A DNA stretch of 35,586 bases. Source: Setaria digitata (Eukaryota; Nematoda; Chromadorea; Rhabditida; Setariidae). Location: assembly GCA_003640385.1 (NCBI GenBank), contig RCAB01000579.1, positions 1 to 35,586 on the forward strand, in the 5' to 3' direction. Position numbers and translations under genes: made by a program. The notes beneath the pieces are model-generated. The model saw nothing but the letters and a program-made list of their open reading frames with translations, made no database searches and was not told the DNA's origin. This document shows, one piece after another, positions 21,421 through 33,150 of this stretch (within the stretch, counting starts at the first letter, position 1; each line of letters begins with the position of its first letter).

Positions 21421-21624
21421 ATTATTGTTGTTTATAAAATTATGCGTGGTGAAAATTTTGTTTGCTTTTATAACATTATGCCCTGAAATGAAAACAAATT
21501 ATGAAACTACCAAGATCAATAATTATTGCGTCCTAATTTAAATTTACTTTCAATGCATCGAAAAGTATTAAAATAAAACAGTTCAGTTCAATTAAACAGT
21601 TTTAAAACATTACGCCTTGCTGAT

Positions 21625-21682
21625 TATTCATTCCAATGCAATCGTTGAAATAAGTAAAAGTATTATCAATTATCAATGAAAT
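21625..21682. repeat. Dispersed direct repeat, copy 2
   Basis: Diverged copy of 21360-21420: ATTCATTCCAATGCAATCG, TTGAAATAAG, ATCAATTATCAAT, with a shorter T run in the middle. Confidence 0.7.
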
Positions 21683-21719
21683 AATGAAGCGTGAGAAAGG
21701 TATAAGTGATTAATTTACC

Positions 21720-21810
21720 TCAAAAGATGAAAGTACTTATACATGTACAAAGTGAAGCCAAAGTGGTTCCGTTCTCATAAAACTTGTATTCTACAGTACT
21801 TATAATATGT
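21720..21810 (-). CDS. Weak terminal-exon candidate of an upstream minus-strand gene
   Basis: After a T-rich tract and AAAG, one frame reads TVEYKFYENGTTLASLCT and ends with TGA at 21720-21722. A GTATAAGT donor also lies inside, so it could be internal. The composition is richer in G and C than its flanks. The acceptor AAAG is not the usual CAG or TAG, and no partner exon was found. The reading is uncertain. Confidence 0.18.
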
Positions 21811-22048
21811 CTTTAAAAAAAAGAAAAAAAAGACTTAAATTAAGATTTAAATAATTCTGCAGTTCTATTTGATTTTTAACAAATAAAAAGCAAGATAAAT
21901 AATTTTAAAAAAAATGAAATATTATTAGGAAAAAAGTTAAATTTTTGAAAAAAATGAGAAAAGAAAAATTGTTTAGTGAGAATATTTTGTTGATAAGCCA
22001 AATTAATCAATTTATAGTAAGTCTCATACAAAATATCAGTAGTTTACT

Positions 22049-22093
22049 AAAATTTAATATTATGGTGGAAATTCCGCCAAAATATTAAATTTT
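22049..22093. other. 45-nt near-perfect hairpin
   Basis: AAAATTTAATATT (22049-22061) pairs fully with AATATTAAATTTT (22081-22093). After one A/A mismatch a second stem follows (TGGTGG with CCGCCA, one G-T pair), with a 5-nt loop. The GC-containing tip makes this more than an AT-rich accident. Confidence 0.7.
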
Positions 22094-23868
22094 TTGGCAT
22101 TTGTATAAAAATTTAATTTAGAATAAAAATACATTTATGAATAAGTTTACTTATGAGAATTTATGAGATAAAAAAAAATTTCGCAAATTTTCAAAAATGA
22201 GAAAGTCAGCAATATCTAACAGATTGTATTCGTCTATTAAACTTTTCAAAATTTCATAAATGATAATTAAGTGTATTTCAGAATATTTTACAAATTCAAT
22301 CAATCACACTGGTCCACATATTTGATGCAAACATTCAAGGATTATTATATTCAAGGTCGGAAATGTTTTTTTTTTGGCTGGAAATAAAGGATTTCTCTTT
22401 TTAACATTTAAAGCAATTTGATTTATGCAAAGTAAATAACTTGATAAATGGATGAAAATAGGACAAAACATAAAAATTTAATATCATTAAACAAATATAG
22501 AAAAAAAATTTTACTTCTTTTTTCTTGAAAATTTAACATTATTAACAAGTAGATAGATTATATTCATGAAGAATTATGCCTAAATTAGTTTGAGCTAGAT
22601 CTAGTAAATATAAAGAAGCACTGGACAAAATTAACCCGTTTAAGCATGAAATTATTTAAATGGCTTATGTTTAATGAGGATAGCATCTTGCTAAGCCTAT
22701 ATTTTAATTAATGAAATACGAAATGGGAAAACCAATAAGTGATGATAGTGCGGTAAAACACTGCAACGATAATCCAAAACAGTTGCCTTTACAACAATTT
22801 AAACCGTTGAAATGAATGTTATCTGTTCAAATTACAAATTATACACAACAAATTTTCTTCATAAAGTTGTCTCACTTTTCATATTTTTAATAATTTTTTT
22901 TTTCTCAAATACATTTTGCAAGCATATTATGGATGCAGCTATTTGTTTTATAATCATGATAAAAAAAAAATGATAGCAACCATTTACTTATCACTGTACA
23001 TTTGCAACCATTTAGAACGGATTTAACAAAAGTTAGTATGTTAAATGTTTTTTAGTAAAATTTTCGACAATATTTCGTTATTTTAGTAAAATTTTGCAGA
23101 GTAATTTGCGCCTTCCATATAATAGTTAATAATATTTTGAGTTGTTCAAAAATTTTACAAATAATCGGTGATTATGTAAAATAATAATGATTAAATTAAA
23201 TTATTAAAATGTTTCGTCATTTTATAAAAAAAAAAATGTGGTTATGATCGGAGATTATGTGGCGCAATTATTTTTGATCCAAGTTCTTTTAATTTATTAT
23301 TATTAGTTTTTTTTTTTTTGTTTAGAAAAATATTTTAGCAAAATATTTCTTTTGTTTTAATTGAAATATCTTCGAGAATCTGAAATTTATAAATTTTCCA
23401 GAGAAAAATAACACTCAAATTGTAAAACTTTCGTAGCTAGTTTTAAATTCTTTTAATTGATATTTTTCGTGGAAACTCTTACAGATAAATAAAATAACAA
23501 ATGTATTTCCAGCAGTTCTTTTTCAACGTCGTTTTGATTTCAAAGAAAAAAAAAAAATCAAATGTTAAAATTATTGAAATTAAGAAAAATACAGTGAAAC
23601 ATATATAGGTGCTTTTTTTACCTCGAATATTTTTTTTTTTTTTTTTGTTTTGTTAAAATGCAAGAGCAAAATTAATCAAAGTTTAGTAATGATTCATTTA
23701 AACTGACATATCTGATTAGTTAAGCTAATTTAATACTTTTTTTTAATTATTAAATGTTAATAAAAAATTAAAAGGGAGAGAGAAAAATGAAGAAAGTGCT
23801 AAAAAAAAAAAAAAAAAGGAACTGAAAAAAAAAAGGAAAAAGAGTTTCGAGCAACAAGAAAAAAGAGC

Positions 23869-24018
23869 AAAATTAAAATGAAGCAAGCAAGCAGTATTTG
23901 CTTGGACTAACTTGCAGCTGCAATGAGCAAGCTTGAACTGTATAAAATTAAAATGAGGCAAGCAAGCAATATTTGCTTGGACTAACTTGCAGCTGCATTA
24001 AGTTAACTTGAACTGCAT
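23869..24018. repeat. 75-bp tandem duplication
   Basis: Copy 1 at 23869-23943 and copy 2 at 23944-24018 differ at only a few positions; both contain GCAAGCAAGC, TTTGCTTGGACTAACTTGC and AGCTGCA. The length is a multiple of three and minus-strand frames run through it. Flanking poly-A and poly-T make a real gene unlikely. Confidence 0.88.
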
Positions 24019-25549
24019 GAAAAATAAGCATTAACTTTTCTGTTTCCTTTTTGAAAGATGAAAAGCAGTCAACTGTATAGTTATATTTATTTATTAAGAA
24101 TAAAAATTGTCTTTTTCTTTTTTTTTTTTCTAAATTTTTTTTTTTTTGAAAAAAGAAAAGAAGAATACAATTCCTCTTAACGGAATGAATGTGCCACATG
24201 TATATGTATGTGTATAATTTCCAATTCTTGTCGTCTGGGAGAATTTTTTGCTTTTCATTTTATTTATTTACATTTACTGTCATTTTTTACAAATTTCAAT
24301 TGAATTTAAAAATTTTTACTAAATAACTGTTTTTCTTTCTGAGAAAGTTGTTGGATAATTTGCAATTTTGTTTCTTTGTTTCTTTTTTTTTTTTTTTTTT
24401 TTTTTCAACAGAGCATATAAGTAGTAGCTTTCAAAGTTTCACAGATAAAATCGAAAAAAGTCGAAAAGAAATTTTGAAAAATGAACAATTTAAGTAAATT
24501 AAAAATGAAGAAATAATTAATTTTTTAGATAGTGTTAGGAGGACGAAAAAAACTGGATGAAAAAATTTATTATCCGGAAGCTCATTAAGCCCATTTTTTA
24601 GTTATTTAATGTGTAATTAACTATTAATTTGATTTCAGCTAATAAGAGATTATGCAATTTAAAATTTGAAAGGTTAAAAAGAGGCTTTTCTGAGCTGATA
24701 TAAAAAAGTGTATACTGATTGGATATTATTAGCAGAAATTTTGTGATCCTTAAAATTGTAAAATAAATAAATGAGTTAAAAAAGACGTGGCAATTTTAGA
24801 ACAGCTGAAAACGAACATCAACTACAATGCTTACTAACTGAAGGTAATTAAATTAATTTTAAACGCTGATATAATTAGACTTGAGTGCCAATTAAAATAC
24901 GAGAAGTGTCAAATGATTAGCAACATTGCCCTCCCAATTAGTTAATTATCTTAAATTTGTTATGAAATGAAATTAGCACACTTCTGAGGCAGGAATGAAA
25001 ATAGCATTCTTTATATGCTTTTTCCTCTAATTATCAGAAAAAAAAGATAATAATAAGTAATTAAAATTAAGGTTCAAATTGAAACAGCATTAATTGTTTA
25101 TGTAAGCGGATTAATTAAATTAATTTCTCATGCAAGTTCAACGAGAAGTTTTAAATTCGACGTGAAAAATAAATAAAAATTCGACTGTCAAGTAATCCGA
25201 ATCAAAAAATTTTCAATTTATTACTGAAAATAATTGACAAATACAGTGCTTATGTATTAAAATTTCTATAAAATTCACAACATATTAATTAGTAATCCGG
25301 AACAAAGCATTAACCGTGCAGAGCAATGATTAATAAACTAAAACTGTTTCAAAATATTCCCAAATATATGAAATTATGCCATTTTGAAATGAAATATAAA
25401 CAGCATATAATAGTTAATCAACACAACAACTATTATTCATCTAATAATTAGTATGAAAAATGCAATTTATGATTGGAATGCACTATTTTTGGAATCATTT
25501 ATCATCTGCATTGCTTATTATTAGTAGCAATAAATAATGAATAACAGTA

Positions 25550-25552
<3 letters not shown>
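24019..25552. other. AT-rich intergenic DNA, no supported gene
   Basis: A plus-strand acceptor-like ATTTTTTAG at 24520-24528 is followed by 19 open codons (IVLGGRKKLDEKIYYPEAH) and a stop. This is suggestive but isolated. A run of 23 T lies at 24383-24405. Confidence 0.4.

Positions 25553-25630
<78 letters not shown>
25553..25630. repeat. AAT microsatellite, 26 uninterrupted units
   Basis: 78 bp of perfect AAT period, continuing as interrupted AAT/AAC to about 25770. The minus-strand frame here encodes a leucine run only. Confidence 0.97.
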
Positions 25631-25633
<3 letters not shown>

Positions 25634-25770
25634 TAATGAATATTAATAATAATAATAACAATAATAATAATAATAGTGATAAATAACAAATAATAAAGAA
25701 AAAATAACAAATAATAAATTCCATTGAAAATAACAGTAAATAATAATAAACAGGAATAAAAAATAATAAT

Positions 25771-26255
25771 AAATTAACAAACAGTAAAATTAGGTATTTT
25801 AAAATTTACGAAGCAAAAATTTTAACTTGGATTATGATGCATAATATCAATATCTATTGATAAATAGATTTTCATACTGATTTCATACAGTAAAATATAA
25901 TACAGCAAGTAAATACAGTAGTTTATGAGTGAGTAATTGAATTGAATATTTCTAAGTAAATATTTTGATATAAGTAACGGAACATTTGGAATGAATTAAT
26001 TTATAAATGAATGAAATGAAATGCACCATTCAACTGCTGACATGAATTTGACAATAGAATAATTAAAATCGCACATTTGTTGACAAATGTCCAATAAGAC
26101 GAATGTCACAATAAGTATAAATAACAGTATTATTGGACGAAACAATTTTGAACATAAACATTTGCTGAAAAATAATCACTTTGATAAAATAAGAATTTTT
26201 TTCTTATCAGTAAAATTAATTAAAAAATTTTATAGTGAACAATGATAATGGATAT
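25771..26255. other. AT-rich intergenic DNA, no gene seen
   Basis: Contains a small hairpin, ACATTTG TTGA CAAATGT, at about 26072-26089. Nothing else is notable. Confidence 0.5.
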
Positions 26256-26522
26256 TGCGATAAATTTTGAATTGACAGTGTGAATCTGAAATGGGTATTT
26301 TAAAGTAGCTAATAGACATTTGAAATGAGTAATGGATATTTTATAATAAATAATATAACTTTGGAATGGGTGACATAAATTTGAATTAAATGGCATAAAT
26401 GAATAATATAATCTGAAGTTACAGCATAAATTTAAAACGTACAGTACGAACTTGAAATAGATAAGCTACACTTTAAATGCATAATACGAATTTGAAATAG
26501 GTGCTGTAGATTTGAATTTATG
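26256..26522. repeat. Ancient degenerate tandem repeat of about 20 bp
   Basis: Roughly ten diverged units resemble TACGAATTTGAAATAGGT: examples are TGAATCTGAAATGGGTA, ACATTTGAAATGAGTA, ACTTTGGAATGGGTGA, ACGAACTTGAAATAGATA and ACGAATTTGAAATAGGTG. Spacing is irregular. I recognised the pattern by eye; a tandem-repeat program should confirm it. Confidence 0.6.
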
Positions 26523-29500
26523 GGGAGCTTTTAAAAATTCTATATTAAATTTGTTTACACCAAATATTTTGTATTAAATATTAATTGCGTAGAAATGAAT
26601 CCCTTCTTTTTTTTTTTTTTTTTTTTTTTTGTTTTTTTAGGCTTTTGAGCAAATCCAAATGTAAATTTAAACTGTTTTTGTGGAGTGCTTTCTTTTTTTT
26701 TTCAAAGACTTTTTTTTTGAAAAGGAAAAAAAGAATTAACTTAAAAGAAAAGCAGCTGAAGCATATAGATATATATGTACATACATATTTATTGAAAAAT
26801 TACATGCTTCTAGTATTAGTATTTTCTACAAACTATTCAACTTTCTTTCTTTCATCAAGAAAAAAAGAAAATTAAAATTTTCATAATCAAAAATTCCAAG
26901 GTTATGAAAAGACATTGTCTATTCAAAATGTTCATGACTTTTACAATTCATTCAAGTATCATTCTTTGTTCATTTTACTTAAAAAAAAAAAGAAGAAAAA
27001 AAAAAACAAAAAAATAAAGGAGAAATTTGAATTTCCAAAAATAAGTTTTTACAAAGAAAAATGAATTAAACGGAAGATTTTGAACAATTGTACAAAATAA
27101 ATTTTAAATTTTTACACGAAATATTGAAAATTTATATGAAATGATGGAAAATGAATATTTACTTGCTGATATTTCATTAAATTATACCTAATCCATCGAC
27201 ATTCATCAACAATTCAATAAATAATACATACACAACAGCATCTATTCATTGCAACATCGTAATTGTTCTTGGCTATTTGTTGAGTAAAATTGAATTTCAA
27301 TTTTAAAATTTCCAACTTCAAGTAACTTGCAAGAATTTCTTCTTAACAAACATATGTATACACATATATATGTTTCCATTTCGGTGTATTTGTTTTTATT
27401 TTTACTTTTAAATGAAAAAAGGTCCGTCAATTTTTTACCTTCTCTTAAATATTCGAATAATGAAATAAATAATCACTTTGCAGTATTTTTACTTGAAAAG
27501 AAATACACTGAATTGAAAGCATGTAGCAGTTTGTAAATGTATTTTTTTTTTCCAGAAGAACAAGCGCTCTCATAAATCAATTTTAAAAATTTTTATATAG
27601 TTTGAAAATATTCGAAAAAACAGAATAAACTGAATTAAATGGTTAGAAATTTTCAAAATTACGTGAAATAATAATCCATTGTTGGGATGTAATCGATATG
27701 AGAATAGAATTATTGCTTAAAATTAAACATCTAATATAATCCCAATGTAATTAGCAAAATTTCCCAATAAGCCCTATTATTCCAGCATTTTAAGCTTCCA
27801 AAATTTTGCAAGCATTAATTCTGCAACACTAAAACAGATCAATTGAAATGTTCCAAATTAAGCCTAAAATGATTGCAGAATAGGTCAATTAAATTGCCCT
27901 AAACTTTTGCCTACCTTTTCAGTTAATTAAAAAGCGGTGAAGTGAAATATATTGCTCATTTATCTACTAAGAACATAATTTTTTTTTCCATGGAAATTTT
28001 GCAAATTACCCAGCGAAAAGCAATCATTTCACATCCACAGACTGATTCATTTATTTCTCAGCAAATAAATGCTGCACATTTTTAAAATGTTGATGATTTC
28101 ATAGTGAATAATTTTAAAATTATCAAAAAAAAAAAAAAAAGAGAGGAAGGGGAAGGAAAAGAAGAAATATGAAATAACTTGTAAATAAAATGAGGGAAAT
28201 TTCATATGGAAAAAAATTTTTAATATTAAATATATTATTAAATGCAATTATATCACTCAAAATGTTAGCGAGAATGATTATTTTAATCGTTAATCAATTA
28301 TAAATGAATGAAAGAAGATTTGGCTAATTAATTATTGTGATAAAATTTATCGCTCATAATAACTAATAAATTCAGTGAGCGATGAAAAAAAAAGCGCTAA
28401 TTTTAACGTTAGCAGTAATTGCATTAACATTAATTACTGTGACAAAATTAAATGTTCTAACCATTAATTAAATTTGTAATCGAAACAAAAGAAGACAAAG
28501 TTTTTTGAAACAGCTGATTAATTTTTTTTGTAAATTAATTAATTAGAAAGAAAAATCGAAAAAAAAAAAAGGAGGCACATTCTTTTCTTCATTCTTTCTA
28601 TTTCGTAATATGATAACAAATCTTTTTTTTTTTCTTTTTTAATGAAATAATTTAAAGAAAAAAAAAAAGAATTAATTGTATTGTCTTCGTTTTTCTCATT
28701 TTCCTTCTTCCACCATTATCATGCAAATTTGATGATGTCGAAGGAAAATTTCCAGTTATTGTTAATTTTCCTATTCTCAATAATTGCTATACTCATTTTT
28801 GTTATTACAATCCGTCAATTACCTCTTTTTATCATTTCTCGATGGATTTCCTCCCCGATCCCCGCCCCCCGCGGGGAACGAATTAATTGTTAATGGTTAT
28901 TCTGGTGTGAATATTATACCAAATGTTTAAGAGTTGCTCGATTATGCTGCAATTTTAATGCATAAATTTATGTTATACGACCTTAATACTGTAAGTAATT
29001 TTACATAATTCATTGTAAAGTGAAATTAAAATAAGATGGTATTGGTGGCCTTTAAATGAAATAAAATTACACTTGCTAACTCTCCTTGCAACAATTTTGT
29101 TACCTGACAGTTTTCAAAATTATTTCACCGTCCATATTTTAAACAAAAAAAAAAAAAATCCGATATAAGTAATTAGAACCTAATGAAGAAAATCATGAAT
29201 CGATTAGTACGAAATCGCTCATGAATTAATTAAATAAAAGTTTGATAAGGAATAATTATTTTTAGATATTATCAGTCAGTTATATCCACTGTTATCAGTT
29301 ATAAATACCTAATATCGAAAAAAAAGAAAAAATTATTACTTTCTTCAATCCATGGTATTATTTTATTCTTTAAATTATTCTCCTAAATTTATAACTAATT
29401 ATAGAAAAGTAATATAAGAATTTTAATTGCAAATTAAATTTTTTGGAAATTGTTTTTATTTGGTTTTATAGTGTCAATGAATTAAATTCGTAATTGCGAC

Positions 29501-30135
29501 AAATTTGAAACATTAAAACTATTGTTTCGATAATGAAGATGGATAACAATCAAAATATAATGTACATATGAAAACATGTGCATTTCACTACTATAAAGTG
29601 AAATTTGATTATAAAAAGTAAATTAATCAAACTTCAACAATTACCTTAAACGGAGGAATAAAAAAATTCAAACGCTTTAATATTTGTTATAATTTTCAAG
29701 TACCTTTTAATTTTGAACCGTTCAATTTCAAAGTAAATTTTCTATACTCCAGTGTATTGTTCAAATAATTTTGAAGTGTCCTTTTGTTCTTTTTCTTTTT
29801 TCAAAAATAAACTGAAACGGATTGTAAGCTGCAAAAAAATAAAAAGTAACTTGAAGGAAAATGCAAGATTATCAACCTTTTTTTAATCATTGTAAATTAA
29901 AAATTTTTATTATAAAATATTCTCTCTTTTTTTTTTTAATGCTAAAAAAAAAAAGAAAGAGAAAAAGGAAAAAATTGTCAACACTACGGAAGCTATAAAT
30001 ACGAACGTTTTTGTTTATTTTTACAAAGTAATATTGTAAAATTTGTAATTTTTAGATGAAATAAAGGTGTCAAATTACGATAAGTGAAGTGTTGTTAGCT
30101 TAGGATGTTTAAATTCACTTGAAATCAATCGGCAA
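26523..30135. other. AT-rich intergenic DNA, no supported gene
   Basis: Contains a run of 24 T at 26607-26630. A GC palindrome, CCCCGCGGGG, sits at 28867-28876 in a short C-rich patch. A minus-strand ATG followed after 32 nt by CAG|GTAACA (29104-29135) is an isolated possible first exon. No gene is called. Confidence 0.4.
28867..28876. other. CCCCGCGGGG palindrome
   Basis: A perfect 10-bp GC-only palindrome within a C-rich patch (28850-28880), conspicuous in DNA this rich in A and T. Confidence 0.8.
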
Positions 30136-30213
30136 CAAGAATAGCTTAACAAACAAAATCCCATTCAAGCAATACAAGAATAGCTTAACAAATAAAACCT
30201 CATTGAAATAACT
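30136..30213. repeat. 39-bp tandem duplication
   Basis: CAAGAATAGCTTAACAAA begins both copies (30136 and 30175). The downstream halves have diverged (CAAAATCCCATT against TAAAACCTCATT). Confidence 0.85.
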
Positions 30214-30765
30214 CTTGACTAATTTTAATCGCTTCTTAACAGCAGGAGAAAAAGAAAAAAGTGACTGAAGTTAAAATGAACATATTACTTTTTCTTTCTT
30301 TTTTTTTTTTTTCTTTCCCATCTTGCCCTCATTTTCAAGTCCCGCTTTTCCCCAGATTTTTCATCCCGCTCTTTCCCGATCATTCCTCTCTATATTTTTC
30401 CACTTCAACGTTTTTTTTTTCGTCTTTTTTTTTTTTTTTTTTTTCAACTAATTGCATTCTATTGCTATTTCATTATGCACACAAAAATGATAGTCACAAA
30501 TGAATGTGATCCAATTGACGTAGATAAAAATTTGAAAAATAAAAAGATACGTTAACTGTGAAGGATAAAAAAATAATGATCTATTAATGATAATTAAAAT
30601 AACGCTTTTGTTCTGATATAATTCATTTAATTAATGAAGCAGTAAAATGCTTATTTGGAAGAAACCCTTCAATATGCAAAATTCCCTACATATTTAAAAT
30701 TTATAAATTATAATCGGGAACTAATAATTACACTATTATTAATAATTGTTAGAAGTGAAAATAGT
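30214..30765. other. Intergenic DNA, no gene seen
   Basis: Pyrimidine-rich plus strand at 30285-30445 with CCCGCTTTTCCCC-type motifs and T runs; the 80-codon frame here is low-complexity. Confidence 0.5.
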
Positions 30766-30952
30766 AACCATGGGAACAATAACAATAATAATGATAACAA
30801 TACTCCTTAATAGGTAGTAATGATAATAGTAATTAAGGAACAAATAAATAAATAATAACAAAGATAATAGCGATAATAATGATAATAACGGCAGTAACAA
30901 ATAATGACAACTGATAACAATGATAACGATAATAATAATGTTAATAACTATA
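30766..30952. repeat. Interrupted AAT/GAT trinucleotide region
   Basis: AACAATAATAATGATAAC-type motifs with frequent changes between AAT, GAT and AAC. Confidence 0.75.
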
Positions 30953-32084
30953 ATGAAATTAGTTGTGGGAAAATTATTAGCTTTTTTGGCTCATTGTTTA
31001 ATTAAGTTTCATCCCTAAATCATAGTACAGTATGCTATAAATGATTTGATACTAAAAAGAAAAGGGAATTAAGTGAAAGACGAGATTGCGGGTAGTGTGA
31101 GATGTGAAATTTAGTTTAGTTTTATTAGCTGTAAATGTTTGCCTGCTCTGTTCTCATTTTAGATTTTCATTACGGATCAAACTAACAACAAAGGTAAATA
31201 AGGTAATATAGAACAGGTAAATAAGCCAATCGTCATCATTGTTAGCCATAAAATAGACATTAAAAATTATTCCTTAAAAGTACTGGAATTAATATATGGC
31301 CAAATCACGATAACTAGGTATTATAATCTATAAATGTTTGTATTTCAATTAAACTAACTCTCACAAATTAATATATGAATATCAGTTCTTTTCCTTGAGG
31401 TTTCAGGAGTTTTAAGAGATAAAGTAAAAGTTAGTTTGAGATGTGCAAAAAGAAATACTGCATTAAACTTCTTTTTCTTTTAAAAGAATTGAATATATCA
31501 ATTCTTTTAAAAGAATTTTTTAATTTTAAAAGGAAAAGGATGAAAAAAGAAATTCGATTTCAATATTGTAAGCAACTTTTAATGAAAAAAAAAAAACAAC
31601 ACTTAGGTAAAGTAAAATTTCCTTTTATTTTAAAGAAGAAAGTAATTATTACTGGTGAAATTGCTGCAATAAAATTTCTCCTCATCTCCAATATTTCTAT
31701 TGCAAATTTTAGTGAACAAAAAAGTATTAAAAGCCAAAAATGAACAGAAATTAACTTCATAAAAGCTAATTAAGTGCAATTAATTTATTTTGTATATTAT
31801 TGAAATAATAATAAAAGAGAATGAGAATGAATGATAATAATTTGAAATGTACAACAAATATTATTTATCAAATTATGATTTTGTTTATGAAAAGCTCAAC
31901 TGAAAGGAATTGAAGAATGAAGCAGAAGGGAAAAGGAATGGAAAGAAGATTGGGAGATTATTATGGGAGAACTCGGGGGAGGACAGACGGACGGACGGAA
32001 GACAAGAACTACTCCTGATTTAAATGGCCCGAGTATAAGTACGAAAATTATTTCAGTGTTTGGAAGAACGAATGGTGAAAAGAC
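30953..32084. other. Intergenic DNA with a hairpin and a microexon-like signal
   Basis: Contains a 31-nt stretch (31163-31193) framed by CTCATTTTAG and AAAG|GTAAAT, and the palindrome at 31475-31515. A GGAC repeat lies at about 31981-31998. No gene is called. Confidence 0.4.
31475..31515. other. Perfect 18-bp inverted repeat
   Basis: TTCTTTTAAAAGAATTGA (31475-31492), loop ATATA, and its exact complement (31498-31515). Each arm also contains the self-complementary TTCTTTTAAAAGAA, so alternative folds exist. Confidence 0.85.
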
Positions 32085-32223
32085 TTCAATTGTGACAAAT
32101 ATTAAAAGTCGAGATTTGTCGAGAATACGCAATCAAAANCGAATGGTGAAATGTCTTTCGTCATTCTCATTCAATTGTGACAAATATTAAAAGTCGAGAT
32201 TTGTCGAGAATACGCAATCAAAA
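32085..32223. repeat. 54-bp direct repeat flanking an N
   Basis: 32085-32138 and 32170-32223 are identical, from TTCAATTGTGACAAATATT to AATACGCAATCAAAA. A shorter repeat, CGAATGGTGAAA, occurs at 32069 and 32140. The single N at 32139 lies directly after copy 1. Confidence 0.92.
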
Positions 32224-32809
32224 TGATTATCATTACAATTATCACATGCAAAATTATACAACTAATAATTATCATTTCCTAAACTAATCCTTGTATAAAT
32301 GGCCGAGCATAAATAAGGAATTCGGAAATGCTACATTCATCTTCTCTAGAATATTCATCATATTTAGCATGCATTGATTAAATTACAGTTAAATTAAATA
32401 ATTATTTAAAAATAGCTTAGTAATAAATTAAATATAATTCGCTTAAAATATTACGCGCCTATATATGCATATATATTTATGTGGTTTTATAATAAGTGAT
32501 TTATTATTTATTTATACAAATGAAAAACTAATTCGAATTGAACCGTTTTTTTATCACTTAATTGTTATCGTAGCAAAAAATTTTTTGTATAAAATTCGTA
32601 TCAGATTATCATCCATGATGATGATAAATTATCATTATTAAGCTTGAAAAAGCATATGGTCAAGAAACATATCATATTGTTGTAGGAAGATTTTAAATGA
32701 GGTTGTAAATTATTGTCTCTCTTGATGTTTGTGCGATTTCAGTATGCAAGAAAAGCGGATAGATGAAGGAAATGAGAGAGAGGAAGAGAGGATAAGGTGG
32801 GATTTTTAA
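32224..32809. other. AT-rich intergenic DNA, no gene seen
   Basis: A short segment near 32286-32325 (TATAAATGGCCGAGCATAAATA) resembles 32020-32050 (TTTAAATGGCCCGAGTATAAGTA), suggesting a diverged duplication. Confidence 0.45.
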
Positions 32810-32989
32810 TTAATTAACGGATAAATAAATAGAGGCGGAATTGAGCGGGAGGGGGGAATGTTCGGGGGAATGGCAGGAGAGTGATTTGGTATTATTTATG
32901 TGATTGAGGGATTCTTGTTGGAAATGATCCGAATGAAAGAAACATTTAAAGGATCTGCCGATTTCATCAGCATAATATACAAGCATCAT
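32810..32989 (-). CDS. Weak coding candidate, 59 codons
   Basis: Starting at the ATG at 32989, the frame reads MMLVYYADEIGRSFKCFF, continues with mixed, protein-like composition and ends at TAA. The region is noticeably richer in G and C than its surroundings. No acceptor, donor or family match was found, and short frames are also open on the other strand. It could be an exon, a gene remnant or chance. No function is proposed. Confidence 0.2.
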   Translation of the reverse strand: MMLVYYADEIGRSFKCFFHSDHFQQESLNHINNTKSLSCHSPEHSPLPLNSASIYLSVN

Positions 32990-33150
32990 AGTATCCAATC
33001 CGGCCAATAGTCTCTATTATTTCCGGTTCTTCTAATTAAACTCATTTCCTTCTGCTATTTTCCAATAAAGTTTCTTTTTAAATTTGATTAAAATTTTGAA
33101 ATAAAACAAAGAAAGGGAAAAGGGGTTGTAAAAGAAAATTTTTACAGCAA

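Larger units (their letters stand above)
20972..23868. other. AT-rich DNA upstream of the Reeler-DOMON gene
   Basis: No firm gene. Contains a small plus-strand frame with a signal-like segment (20998-21204), a 60-bp dispersed duplication (21360/21625), a weak minus-strand exon candidate (21720-21810) and a strong hairpin (22049-22093). Confidence 0.45.

Noticed and set aside
25495..25710. Poly-leucine frame on the minus strand
   Set aside because: A translation of the AAT microsatellite.
28681..28893. 70-codon plus-strand frame with a hydrophobic stretch
   Set aside because: The apparent membrane segment is a T-rich tract, and the start is TTG, not ATG.
31441..31743. 100-codon plus-strand Lys/Ile/Leu-rich frame
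   Set aside because: Contains the perfect palindrome and Lys runs, has AT-driven composition, and an antisense frame is equally open.
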